NCBI GenBank assembly: GCA_009829735.1
Contig: CM020619.1
Coordinates: 5,348,083 to 5,412,082, forward strand
DNA from: Pyropia yezoensis
Lineage: Eukaryota; Rhodophyta; Bangiophyceae; Bangiales; Bangiaceae
Reading direction: 5' to 3'
DNA length: 64,000 nt
Shown: positions 10,263-19,032 of the stretch, piece by piece
Layout: the number at the start of each line of letters is the position of its first letter
Numbering within the stretch: position 1 is the first letter of the stretch
Notes under the pieces: generated by a model
Told to the model about the DNA's origin: nothing
The model's database searches: none
What the model saw: only the letters and a program-made list of their open reading frames with translations
Position numbers and translations under genes: made by a program

Positions 10263-12406
10263 GGTGAGGAAGAAGGACGGGCGGGGTCGACCGAAGGAAG
10301 GGCAGAGAGGGGGCGAACCGCACGCAGGGAGGGGGGGGCAAGGGGGGTATAGACGATGAGCTTGCCGGGGGCGGGGGGGCGATGCGGGGGAGGAAGACCG
10401 ATCCGCGCATGGGCACCAACCAGCACGAGCAGACCCCGTCCACCCCTTGCGAAAATGGTGTTAAGTCGAGGTATGTGCTCCTGCAGCTGCAGTGTACTTG
10501 TCAGAGAGAAGAAAAAAGAGAAGACACAACCTGAAATTGGGCTGATGTGGCATCGCTTTAGCGGAAATGTCATCCTGAAGGGGCAAGTGCCTTGTCCACG
10601 TGGCGCGGCAGCCACGTGATCATCACGGCGTCATGTCATGATGATGATGTCGGCACTTGTCGCCGGCAAGCGTCACGAAGAGCAGGAAAAGCGTCCTGCC
10701 CGGGACTTCAGGGGGCGGAAGCCGCGGCCATGAGCGGGCGCGCCCGGATGGCCGCTTTCCCCTGGCGGCGCCACCCCTGCCTTGCCCTCCCCGCTGTTCT
10801 GGTCGCTCCCGCCGGGTTCCCCATCCTTCCGTCCCCACACTTCTGCTTGCCGTGTTGAAAATTCGGATGCTGGTAGCGATGGCGACGATTCGTCCCTGCC
10901 CGAGCTTGTGGGGGGCCCCCCCGCGCCTTCTGTGGAGCAACAGACCCCCCCCTTCTCGCCTGCGCAAGCCCGCCTGGATGTATCACGGGGGGGTTGGGGG
11001 GATGGGAGATGGCAGTGGGGCAAGGAAGCGCCTTTCCCCCCATCCAATCATCCCACCGTAGGGGCCGACCCCATAGTCTTGAGCGGGGGCGCGCGGGTGC
11101 CCTCGGCTTGGCCCTGGCGCCGTCACCCGTTTTGTGTGCCATCCCTGCTGTCTTGGTCGCTCCCGCTGGTTCCCCTTTCCTGCCCCCCTTCCACTCTCTC
11201 CTCGCACGCGAGCAGGTGGAAGAGGTGGGGGGGGTAGGGGGGGGACAGCGGCCGATGGCGGCGGGCCAACGACCCCTTAGCCCCCCGTGCTTGCGGCTCC
11301 CCCCACGCCTCCCCGCCTTGCTCAGGTGGGGCTGCCCAGACGCCGCGCGGGCCAAACACAAGCAGAAGCCCTTCCCCATCCCTACCCTATTTAGTCCCAT
11401 CTGGCGGCAACGGAGGCCCCAGGCTTGGGAAAACAGACGAGCCGGGGGGGGGGGGGGGGGGGAGCGGGCGATTCCAAGGCCCTCGCGCTCTGCCCTGAGC
11501 ACTTCGGCGCCGTGGCGGGTGGGCTCATTATTTGGGGGTGGGAGGGGGGGGGGGATTTTTTCTGTGGCGGAGAATTTTCTCTCCTCATGTGTCTCTTCGC
11601 GGCGAGGGGGGGGGAGGGGGGCGGTGGGGGGCAAAGGCGGGAAGGATGCTTGCCCTGCAATGGTTTGCCAGCAATCTTCCTCCCCTCCCCTCCCCCCCCC
11701 CCCCCCCCCCCACGGTCCCTGAACGGAAAGGGCGGGTGCTGTGCTCGTGAGGAGGGGCGGCACGGGCGGCAGCCCCTCAGGTGGCGGTGACCCCATTCTC
11801 GCAGCACGGGTCGGGATGTCCTCAACCGACGGCCTTCATCGCCGCGTGGGCCGTCCCGGCAGGCGCTGCGGTGCTCTGGCCGCGCAGGTCCCACCCAACG
11901 CTCCCCCATATGGGTTGTGCGCTGCTTGGGCGGCCGGGGGGGAGCGGCGCAGGTCTGGGGGGCTCCCGCGCCTGCGGCGTGCGGGGGACACGGTCCGGTG
12001 GAGGCGAAAAAGGAAAACATGGGTACCTGCAGCAGGGCCCCCGGCGCTCGCGGTCGCCCACCATCTGCCTGTTGGCCGCCCGGGCATGTGCGTTGGCTTT
12101 GACTTGCGGCCATCCAGCTCCTCTTGCGACGGCCTGCCCCCGTTCGCCGCTGCCGCGGTGGCGGCCTGCCGCCGCCGCCCTGCCCGGCACCGCCCCGCGG
12201 GAGCGCCTCTGCGGCGCCCCTGCTGGACGGCGCGCACGTGGCCGCTGCGGTGGCGGCGTCCCCCCCCCCTGCTGCTCCCCGCCGTGGGACGGCGGCTCGC
12301 TGCCGCCGTGGGTGGGTTTTGACCGCCGGCACGTACGTACGGGCGGGCGGCACGCCACCCCCCCCCCCGGGGGGCGGGTGCCCCACGTCGTTTGGCTAAT
12401 TCTGGG
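10263..12406. other. Low-complexity G/C-rich region without recognised gene
   Basis: Two kilobases with many long G or C runs (for example 11441-11461 and 11693-11711) and long open frames on both strands whose products are Pro/Gly/Arg-rich and show no domain. A diverged segment near 10741-10860 resembles 11100-11215, which suggests an old local duplication. I do not support any coding gene here. Confidence 0.5.
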
Positions 12407-12875
12407 TGTGGCAGTATTGACCCCCAGGTAGGGGGGCAACACGTGCCATGCAAGGGGCGGCAGGCCACTAGCCTGATCCGTTCCTCCCCCTGCATTTGGG
12501 TCCATATTCCCTAAGTTTGGGATAGTTAGCTTAGTAGTAAATCCAACTTGGATTTGAGGGTTTTCTGCATTTATCGTCTTGAATTTTCGTGTGGCCCGGT
12601 GGGCAGGTGCTGGGGTGGGAGATTCTGAGTGGCGAGATTCTGAGTGGACCCTGGGGGGATAAGGGGAGGGACAGCGGGGCTTGGCCCTGCGTCCCCGTCC
12701 CGACCAAGAAACTGTTGGACCACACACCATCCTCTTGTTTGTCCGTGGGGGGTTTGCCCCACAACAGGGACAGAGTGTGTGCGACTTGCACTTCTTCCGG
12801 TTCCCCCGACACGGGAGGCAGCCCTAGCACACCGCCCCAACTTGGGTGCCGTGTGTGCTTGTGGTTTTTGCCACA
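12407..12875 (+). repeat. Family A 5' LTR
   Basis: 469 bp, beginning TGTGGCAG and ending TTTTTGCCACA, so the ends form the inverted repeat TGTGGCA/TGCCACA. No obvious TATA box was seen. Confidence 0.95.
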
Positions 12876-12897
12876 TTTGGTGGAGCAGCAGGGGACG
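12876..12897 (+). promoter_or_regulatory. Primer binding site of family A
   Basis: Immediately after the LTR, TTTGGTGGAGCAGCAGGGG begins with the TGG expected to pair with a tRNA CCA end. Nearly the same sequence follows the family B LTR. It implies a primer tRNA ending GCTGCTCCACCA; I could not name that tRNA. Confidence 0.7.
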
Positions 12898-12994
12898 GAG
12901 GTAAACTTTACCTCCGGGTGCACCCGGGTGTAGGGGGCCCTCTGTCTCAGAGGAACGGTGGTCTTGGACCGTGTCATACGGATCGTCAGCCAAC

Positions 12995-14941
12995 ATGGCT
13001 AGCTCGGACCCCCCGTCGTCCGGGGAGTACACGGGTGACGCACGTACTTCAGTGCCTTTGAATACTGGTGAGACACAGGTGGGTTTACCTGGGGTCGCAG
13101 AGGGACTAGAGGTCCCTCAAGCCAGCAGGACTGGAAGTACGGGCGGGCAACAGGCCACCCCGACTCAGTCGGGAGTTCACTCGGGTGACACTTCTGATGT
13201 GGGTGGGCCGAAGTCTGGCCACCGTGTGGTATACTCAACGGGAACGTCCCAAGGGGTGAGGACTGTCCCCGCGGGCTCCACTCGGGTTGGAGCCAACTTT
13301 GGCTTGGAGCCGTCGCCAACTCGGCTTTCGGAGGACGGCGGACCTCCGTTGGTCGGCGATGGGCTCGCGCCCATGCCCCCGGTTGAGACCCCTGAGGAAC
13401 GTGGTTACCCCTCAGGTGGACTCCCGGAGGCGGACCGAGACTCAACTGGAGTCGTCAATCCACTCCTCGCGGAAACTGTCCGTCGGGAGGCGACCAATGT
13501 GTTGCGGCAGACTTTGCCGGACCTGGTGGTCACGATGACGAATACTATTCTGAATCGGATTGTGGCGAGTTTGCCAGATGGCCTTAATGTCCAGACCGGA
13601 TTGGGGCTTTCGAGCCCGCAGGCGCAGGGGGAATCCCCCCTTACGCCTATCTCTGGTCGCCCCGAACTGGGGGCGACACCTGTGACTCCCAACGAGGGAG
13701 CCACACCATACTCGGTGGGGCGTACGCCCTTCACGGGGGAGTTCCCCCCGGAAACGCCGGCGGCTACACCAAGCGCGCCGCGCCGGACTACAGGCACTGA
13801 GAGTGAACTTACCCCAGTGCCACAGCGGCTGTTCCCTCAACGTGAGGTGCCGCCCAAGATCCAGGTAGCCAACCCGGTCTACCAGAGGATCTTTGACTGT
13901 GAGACCTACGCCCTCCACAACAAGTCGGTGGCGTATGGTCCTGACCAGGCCCGAGCCATGGGCCGTGCCAAGAAGAATGCACTTCATTCTTTTGGGCACA
14001 AAGCGGAGTGGGACGGAACTCCCCCCCTCCGTGTCTTTGAGTTCCTACGTCGTTTCACAAAAGCCTGTGACGACAATGCCATAAGTGAAGGCATGGCTTT
14101 TTACATGCTACAGGAGTTTACGAAGGGCGACCTACGGACAGAACTTATGTCCGTCATGCCCAGCTCCTCAAGTGGAGGCGCTGGGGAGGTGACGTCCTAT
14201 TTGGAGCTCGTCAACTGGTTGTTGAGAGCCATGGTTGATGAGGCAGCGTTGGCTTCTCAAGTCGAGGAGTTTACGCAAGCCCATCAGGAAGAGGCGGAAG
14301 ACGAGTTGTCCTTTGCGAAGCGAGTCCGTAAGCTCAACAATCTTTGTGGGTTTCTTCATCCACAAGCTGTGGTGAAGAGTCGGTTTGTGGAGGGACTCCA
14401 TTGGTCAGTCCGGATGGAGACCCGGGAGCATAACACTACCCGGGCGACCCTGGCCGAGTTGGCCAGGTTCGCCTATCGCAGAGGCGAGGCCTACGGCAAG
14501 TTGCGGGAGGAACAACGCCAGGAGCGTCAGGCCGAGTTGGCCAAGGAACGGGAGGAGGCGCGCCAGGCCAGAGAGTTGAGAGAGGCACGCCGAATCCGCA
14601 AGGAGAGGGTGGTAGCTGCCGTGGGAACTTCCCAGGGTATCCCTTCGTCTTCCCCAGTTGGGAAGACCCCTCCCGGACCGGACCATCGGTGTTGGAACTG
14701 CAACTCCGATGGTCACTGGGCATATGATTGCCCCAAGTTGAGTAAACGCATCCAACAACTTGTTAGGAATGCGAGTAAAAAGTCGGCTACGAACGAAGTA
14801 CGTTCACGCCGCGAGGGTGGGTCTCGACCGGTCGTTGCGGTCGCCACACCCTCGGCGGAGGAGGCGGACACGTCGTCCTCGGACTCGTCGTCTTCCTCCC
14901 CGCCCTCAGATTCGGACGCCAAGTCGGCGGGAAACGAATGA
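12995..14941 (+). CDS. gag: Family A Gag polyprotein with CCHC zinc knuckle
   Basis: 648-residue structural protein of the LTR element, expected to form the virus-like particle and package RNA. The N-terminal 270 residues are Pro/Gly/Thr-rich. The middle (about residues 285-540) is a charged helical capsid-like region ending in an Arg/Glu-rich coiled stretch. One zinc knuckle C-x2-C-x4-H-x4-C (CWNCNSDGHWAYDC) lies near residue 565, followed by a Ser/Asp-rich acidic tail. The ATG at 12995 (context AACATGG) is the first in frame. The stop at 14939-14941 overlaps the pol ATG as ATGA. The slippery heptamer GGGAAAC at 14929-14935 is in the correct frame just before the stop. The copy at 62055-64000 is the same protein with nonsense mutations. 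Confidence 0.9.
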   Translation: MASSDPPSSGEYTGDARTSVPLNTGETQVGLPGVAEGLEVPQASRTGSTGGQQATPTQSGVHSGDTSDVGGPKSGHRVVYSTGTSQGVRTVPAGSTRVGANFGLEPSPTRLSEDGGPPLVGDGLAPMPPVETPEERGYPSGGLPEADRDSTGVVNPLLAETVRREATNVLRQTLPDLVVTMTNTILNRIVASLPDGLNVQTGLGLSSPQAQGESPLTPISGRPELGATPVTPNEGATPYSVGRTPFTGEFPPETPAATPSAPRRTTGTESELTPVPQRLFPQREVPPKIQVANPVYQRIFDCETYALHNKSVAYGPDQARAMGRAKKNALHSFGHKAEWDGTPPLRVFEFLRRFTKACDDNAISEGMAFYMLQEFTKGDLRTELMSVMPSSSSGGAGEVTSYLELVNWLLRAMVDEAALASQVEEFTQAHQEEAEDELSFAKRVRKLNNLCGFLHPQAVVKSRFVEGLHWSVRMETREHNTTRATLAELARFAYRRGEAYGKLREEQRQERQAELAKEREEARQARELREARRIRKERVVAAVGTSQGIPSSSPVGKTPPGPDHRCWNCNSDGHWAYDCPKLSKRIQQLVRNASKKSATNEVRSRREGGSRPVVAVATPSAEEADTSSSDSSSSSPPSDSDAKSAGNE

Positions 14942-14974
14942 CCGTTGGGGCTGGTCGTCCGAAGCTCACAACGG
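14929..14974 (+). promoter_or_regulatory. Candidate -1 frameshift signal at gag/pol overlap
   Basis: G_GGA_AAC (14929-14935) sits in the gag reading frame as X_XXY_YYZ. A 6-base spacer is followed by a possible hairpin with stem CCGTTG (14942-14947) and CAACGG (14969-14974). pol is in the -1 frame and stays open upstream across the heptamer. The heptamer is conserved in the second copy, but the stem there has one mismatch. Confidence 0.6.
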
Positions 14975-17900
14975 CAGCCTCGGCCAAGTGGGCCAGGAGG
15001 ACGAACCAACCGTGCCGGATACTGCGGCGACCTAAGGGAGTCCGCCCACCTCGGGTAGGACTCCCCAAGAACGTAAACCCACGTCGGGTCATCGCGGTGC
15101 TGACGGGTGAGAACTTCCAGGTGGCTGGACGGGTGCAACTTGCCCCCGGCCGTGCATGCTGTACCCGTATCGTACTTGATACCGGGTCAGGAGCCTCCTT
15201 GATACGCAAGTCGCTATTACCAAAGGAGGTGAAGCTCCAACGCTGGAGGTCCAAAGCTGACCATATGATTGACATCAATGGTGGGGTACTTCCCATCGTT
15301 GGTGCCGTGACCCTACCAACTAGGTTGGGGACCCATGAGGTCGACGTGACCTATGGCGTAGTTGAGAATATATCGGTACCCCTGCTTTTGGATACCCCTT
15401 ATGTTGTTACACAAGTGCCTTTGATTTGTGGCCCTGAGTACTGGGTCAAGTTGATGAATGGGGAGACTATCCCCATCCTTGGTAAGGGAAAGTCTGTGGC
15501 TCCTGTGACAGTCTCACAGTCGAAGCCTGTTTGCTCTGTGAGGGAAGGGTTTACTGCTACCCTGCGTTTAGCCCGCAAAGTCACGTTGTCCCCCAACTCG
15601 GTGGCGCACGTTGATGTTGTAACTGATTTTACGGGGAACGGGTTGGTGCACCCTCACCCCCGTCTTGCTCGCAAGCACCAAGTGCATGTTGCCCTTGGCA
15701 CGATGGACTCCAAAGCCGGAGTCCCGTGGAGGATCCAGGTGATGAACCTGAGCCCGACGCCCAAGTACTTCAAGTCGGGAGCCAAGTTCGGCTATATCGA
15801 CCATCACGAGGGACCGGTAGTAGCGGTCACCCTCAACGCGGGCGCAAGTAGCGACCCGAAGTCCGGAAAGGAGAAGCATCAAACCAAGTCGGCCGCCTCT
15901 CCTCGACCCCATGTGAACATGGAGGGTGTCCCCCCCAGGTTGAGGGTTCAAGTTGAACGCCTCTTGGACCAATATCACAAGCTGTGGGATGGTCAATTGG
16001 GACTCATGAGAGCCACCCAACACCGGATCGAGTTGAAGCCCGGTGCACCCCCTATACGCCAACAACCGTATAGGGGAGGACCTCGTTCACGGGCCCTCGT
16101 TAAGGAGCAAGTTGCTCGCATGGAGGCCCTCGATGTGATCGAGGCCAGCAACGCCGAGTGGGCGAGTCCGGTGGTTATCGTCCCCAAAGTTGATGGGACC
16201 CCCCGGTTTTGTATCGACTACCGTAAGCTCAACGAGAGCACGGTGAAGGACAGTTATCCCCTACCTAGGATGGATGACTGTCTGGACTCTCTGGGGGAGG
16301 CAAACGTGTTCTCTACCCTGGACTGTAACGCGGGGTACTGGCAAATTCCCATTGCCCCGGAGGACAGGCATAAAACTACCTTTACCTGTCACTGTGGTAC
16401 CTACCAGTGCAAGCGCCTACCGTTTGGTCTGTGTAACGCGCCGGCAACTTTCCAGCGCGCTATGGACATGATTCTGGCCGGAGTACGGTGGCAGATCTGT
16501 CTTGTGTACCTAGACGATATCATTGTGTTCTCCCGAAGTCCGGAGGAACACATTGGCCATCTTGGCCAGGTGTTCAAGCTACTTGCTGACGCCGGTGTGT
16601 CACTGAAGGCGAGTAAGTGCCACCTCTTTACTCAAGAGGTAGAGTACTTGGGACATGTTGTCCATCCGGGGCGTCTCAGTGTTAACGAGAAGAACTTGAG
16701 GGCCATTCGTAAGGCTCAGTACCCCCGGACCCAGACCCAGATGAGGAGCTTCCTCGGGATGTGTAACGTGTACCGACGTTTCACCAAGGGCTTCGCCAAG
16801 GTGGCGAAGCCGTTGAATGAGCTAGTGAGCTCAACGCTACCGAAGAACCTGCCTCCCCCAAGTCGGGTGGAGCAGGAATCCTTTGAGACTCTTCGGGACC
16901 TTCTGCTGAAGCCCCCCATCTTGGCTTTTCCCAGGTTGGGAGGCCACTACATCCTGGATGTGGACGCTAGCTACGACCAACTTGGTTGTGTGTTGCTTCA
17001 GCAGCAGCCGGACAAGGAGTACTTGCCGGTGGGATACTTTAGTAAGGGGCTGAACTCGGCCGAGAAGAACTACGGAGTCACCGAGTTGGAAGGACTCGCA
17101 GTGGTGTGGGCGGTGACGTCACTTCGTCACTACCTGGAGGGTGAGAAGTTCCTCATCCGCTGTGACCACCGCGCGTTGCAGTTCATCTTTAAGACGGACT
17201 GTACGAACACTCGTCTCAACCGGTGGAGGGTGCGACTGGCACCCTTCAACTTTGACATTGAGTACCGACCTGGCAGGCAACATGCCCTTGCCGACGGCCT
17301 CTCTCGGGTACCTACCGAGGGGCTGGACACTAACCCAGTCGATGAGGACATCCCCATCGGGGGGGTAGTCACGCGCTCGGGTCAGGCGTTGAACCCCGAG
17401 GCGCCAGGGAACAAGAAGTACTTGCCCCTGTCCCTGGACGAGGTGGTGAAGGCCCAGGCCGAGGATCCCTTCTGCAAGTCGCAGAGGGATATACTGGATA
17501 CGGTGGTTGAGACGCGCTTCTTTCTGGGAGACGATGGCCTCCTCATGAGGAGGGGGGTATTCCAGGGGACCGAACAACTTGTCGTCCCCGCATCCCTCAA
17601 GGACAGTATCCTTGAGAGGGAGCACAACGCTCCCACGGGTGGACACCTGGGGTCTAGTAAACTGTACCAGACCCTGAGGACCAGGTACTACTGGCCGTCC
17701 ATGGTGGTGGACATCTACAGTTGGGTGGCTGCCTGCACAAGTTGTGCACAGAATCGCCTGATGGAACGGCGGCCTAGTACGGCTATGCTATTGTTCCCGG
17801 CCAAGGAGCCCTTCGCCGCGTTGGCGATGGACATCCTCGGGCCACTGCCCGTGACCGAGGAGGGCAACCAGTACCTCCTGGTCATCTGTGACCGCTTCAC

Positions 17901-18921
17901 GAAACTTACGCGAGCGATCCCACTGGCAGAGATCACGGCCATGTCGGTCGTGTCAGCCTTCCTAGATCACTGGGTTGCCGCGTATGGCATCCCAGATAGT
18001 ACACTATCGGACAATGGACCGCAACTTGCGTCTGTACTGTTTCAGGGAGTGCTGGATATGTTGGGGGTTAAGGCAAACTATGCCACCCCCTACCACCCAC
18101 AAACTAATGGGCAGGTGGAGCGCTTCAACAAAACTATTGTTAGGCAGCTACGCCACTATGTGAGTGAGCACGTAAAGACGTGGGACCAATACATTTCTAT
18201 CCTTACTACTGCCTACAATTCGCAGGTTCACTCATCTACAGGGGAAGTACCCCTCGCTTTTGTGACCCCCCGTCGCGTGCGGTCTATTGCCATGCGGCGG
18301 TCGCTCCCAACTAGGGAGGATGGTGGCAGTACGCCTACTCATACTGAGAGTAAGGCGGAGTTCGCCGCTAGGCTTGAAAACCTCATCCCTAAAGTCAGGG
18401 CTGAGATGGACAAAGCACAAAAGCGCTACAAGCGTACCTTTGACAAAAAGGTGCGCAATGCTAAACATGTCCCCGAGCAGGGTGACTGGGTGCTGGTACA
18501 CTCGCACACCCCAACTGGGGGTAAGCTGGTATTCCAGACGAAGGGACCGTACCAGGTCCTTCGTACTGATGGGCGGCGCTTCACCATCGAAAGTGACGAT
18601 GGGGTCCGCACAGTGAACGGACAGGACGTGGTCAAAGTTGCACCACCGCCTGCAGGTGACCCAGCTTGGGCGCGTGCGTTGGAATCGTGGCGCCTCCCCT
18701 CACTGCCTGCGGCCAAACAGGGCCCACAGGAGTACGTGTTCGATAAGTTCATCGACCACGGATGGGATGAAGACACTGACCGCCTCATGTTGAGGGTGCG
18801 TCGGTTTGGCTACAAAGCCAAGGATGATACGTGGGAGTATGTGGAGGACCTTCCCGCTGAGAAGGTCCGGGCGTACTGTGCCCGGAATGAGATAGACCCT
18901 AACAGCCCTCCCTCAACGTGA
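14938..18921 (+). CDS. pol: Family A Pol polyprotein (protease, RT, RNase H, integrase, chromodomain-like)
   Basis: Intact 1327-residue Ty3/gypsy polyprotein that copies the RNA into DNA and integrates it. The aspartic protease has D-T-G-S at residue 81. The reverse transcriptase runs from about residue 410 to 590 with FCIDYRKLN, LPFGLCNAPATFQ and YLDD at 524-527. RNase H starts at VDASYDQLGC. The integrase has an H-H-C-C zinc site (HNAPTGGH, then CTSC) and a D,D35E triad at D965, D1025 and E1061. The last 65 residues (FDKFIDHGW, RRFGYKAKDDTWEYVEDLP) resemble a chromodomain, placing it near the chromoviruses. All catalytic residues I can check are present. Expression is probably by -1 frameshift from gag, although the ATG overlapping the gag stop could allow reinitiation. 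It converges with the antisense ORF, 111 bases away. Confidence 0.95.
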   Translation: MTVGAGRPKLTTAASAKWARRTNQPCRILRRPKGVRPPRVGLPKNVNPRRVIAVLTGENFQVAGRVQLAPGRACCTRIVLDTGSGASLIRKSLLPKEVKLQRWRSKADHMIDINGGVLPIVGAVTLPTRLGTHEVDVTYGVVENISVPLLLDTPYVVTQVPLICGPEYWVKLMNGETIPILGKGKSVAPVTVSQSKPVCSVREGFTATLRLARKVTLSPNSVAHVDVVTDFTGNGLVHPHPRLARKHQVHVALGTMDSKAGVPWRIQVMNLSPTPKYFKSGAKFGYIDHHEGPVVAVTLNAGASSDPKSGKEKHQTKSAASPRPHVNMEGVPPRLRVQVERLLDQYHKLWDGQLGLMRATQHRIELKPGAPPIRQQPYRGGPRSRALVKEQVARMEALDVIEASNAEWASPVVIVPKVDGTPRFCIDYRKLNESTVKDSYPLPRMDDCLDSLGEANVFSTLDCNAGYWQIPIAPEDRHKTTFTCHCGTYQCKRLPFGLCNAPATFQRAMDMILAGVRWQICLVYLDDIIVFSRSPEEHIGHLGQVFKLLADAGVSLKASKCHLFTQEVEYLGHVVHPGRLSVNEKNLRAIRKAQYPRTQTQMRSFLGMCNVYRRFTKGFAKVAKPLNELVSSTLPKNLPPPSRVEQESFETLRDLLLKPPILAFPRLGGHYILDVDASYDQLGCVLLQQQPDKEYLPVGYFSKGLNSAEKNYGVTELEGLAVVWAVTSLRHYLEGEKFLIRCDHRALQFIFKTDCTNTRLNRWRVRLAPFNFDIEYRPGRQHALADGLSRVPTEGLDTNPVDEDIPIGGVVTRSGQALNPEAPGNKKYLPLSLDEVVKAQAEDPFCKSQRDILDTVVETRFFLGDDGLLMRRGVFQGTEQLVVPASLKDSILEREHNAPTGGHLGSSKLYQTLRTRYYWPSMVVDIYSWVAACTSCAQNRLMERRPSTAMLLFPAKEPFAALAMDILGPLPVTEEGNQYLLVICDRFTKLTRAIPLAEITAMSVVSAFLDHWVAAYGIPDSTLSDNGPQLASVLFQGVLDMLGVKANYATPYHPQTNGQVERFNKTIVRQLRHYVSEHVKTWDQYISILTTAYNSQVHSSTGEVPLAFVTPRRVRSIAMRRSLPTREDGGSTPTHTESKAEFAARLENLIPKVRAEMDKAQKRYKRTFDKKVRNAKHVPEQGDWVLVHSHTPTGGKLVFQTKGPYQVLRTDGRRFTIESDDGVRTVNGQDVVKVAPPPAGDPAWARALESWRLPSLPAAKQGPQEYVFDKFIDHGWDEDTDRLMLRVRRFGYKAKDDTWEYVEDLPAEKVRAYCARNEIDPNSPPST

Positions 18922-19032
18922 GGGAAGGCCGAGCAACAGTGCCAAGAGAGTGCTTCAAGTCGAAGTGGTACGCAGAGTGGCTTTTAACTACAGCCCTAAC
19001 CCTCACACTCTCACAACAAAGGCAGCTGCCAA

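Noticed and set aside
10708..12730. Long overlapping frames in the G/C-rich region
   Set aside because: Homopolymer-rich, mirrored on both strands and partly inside the family A LTR; no domain or start support.
14942..14980. H-type pseudoknot after the slippery heptamer
   Set aside because: A second stem (GGCTG with CAGCC) can be drawn, but no linker remains to cross stem 1, so the geometry is unlikely; only the simple hairpin is kept.
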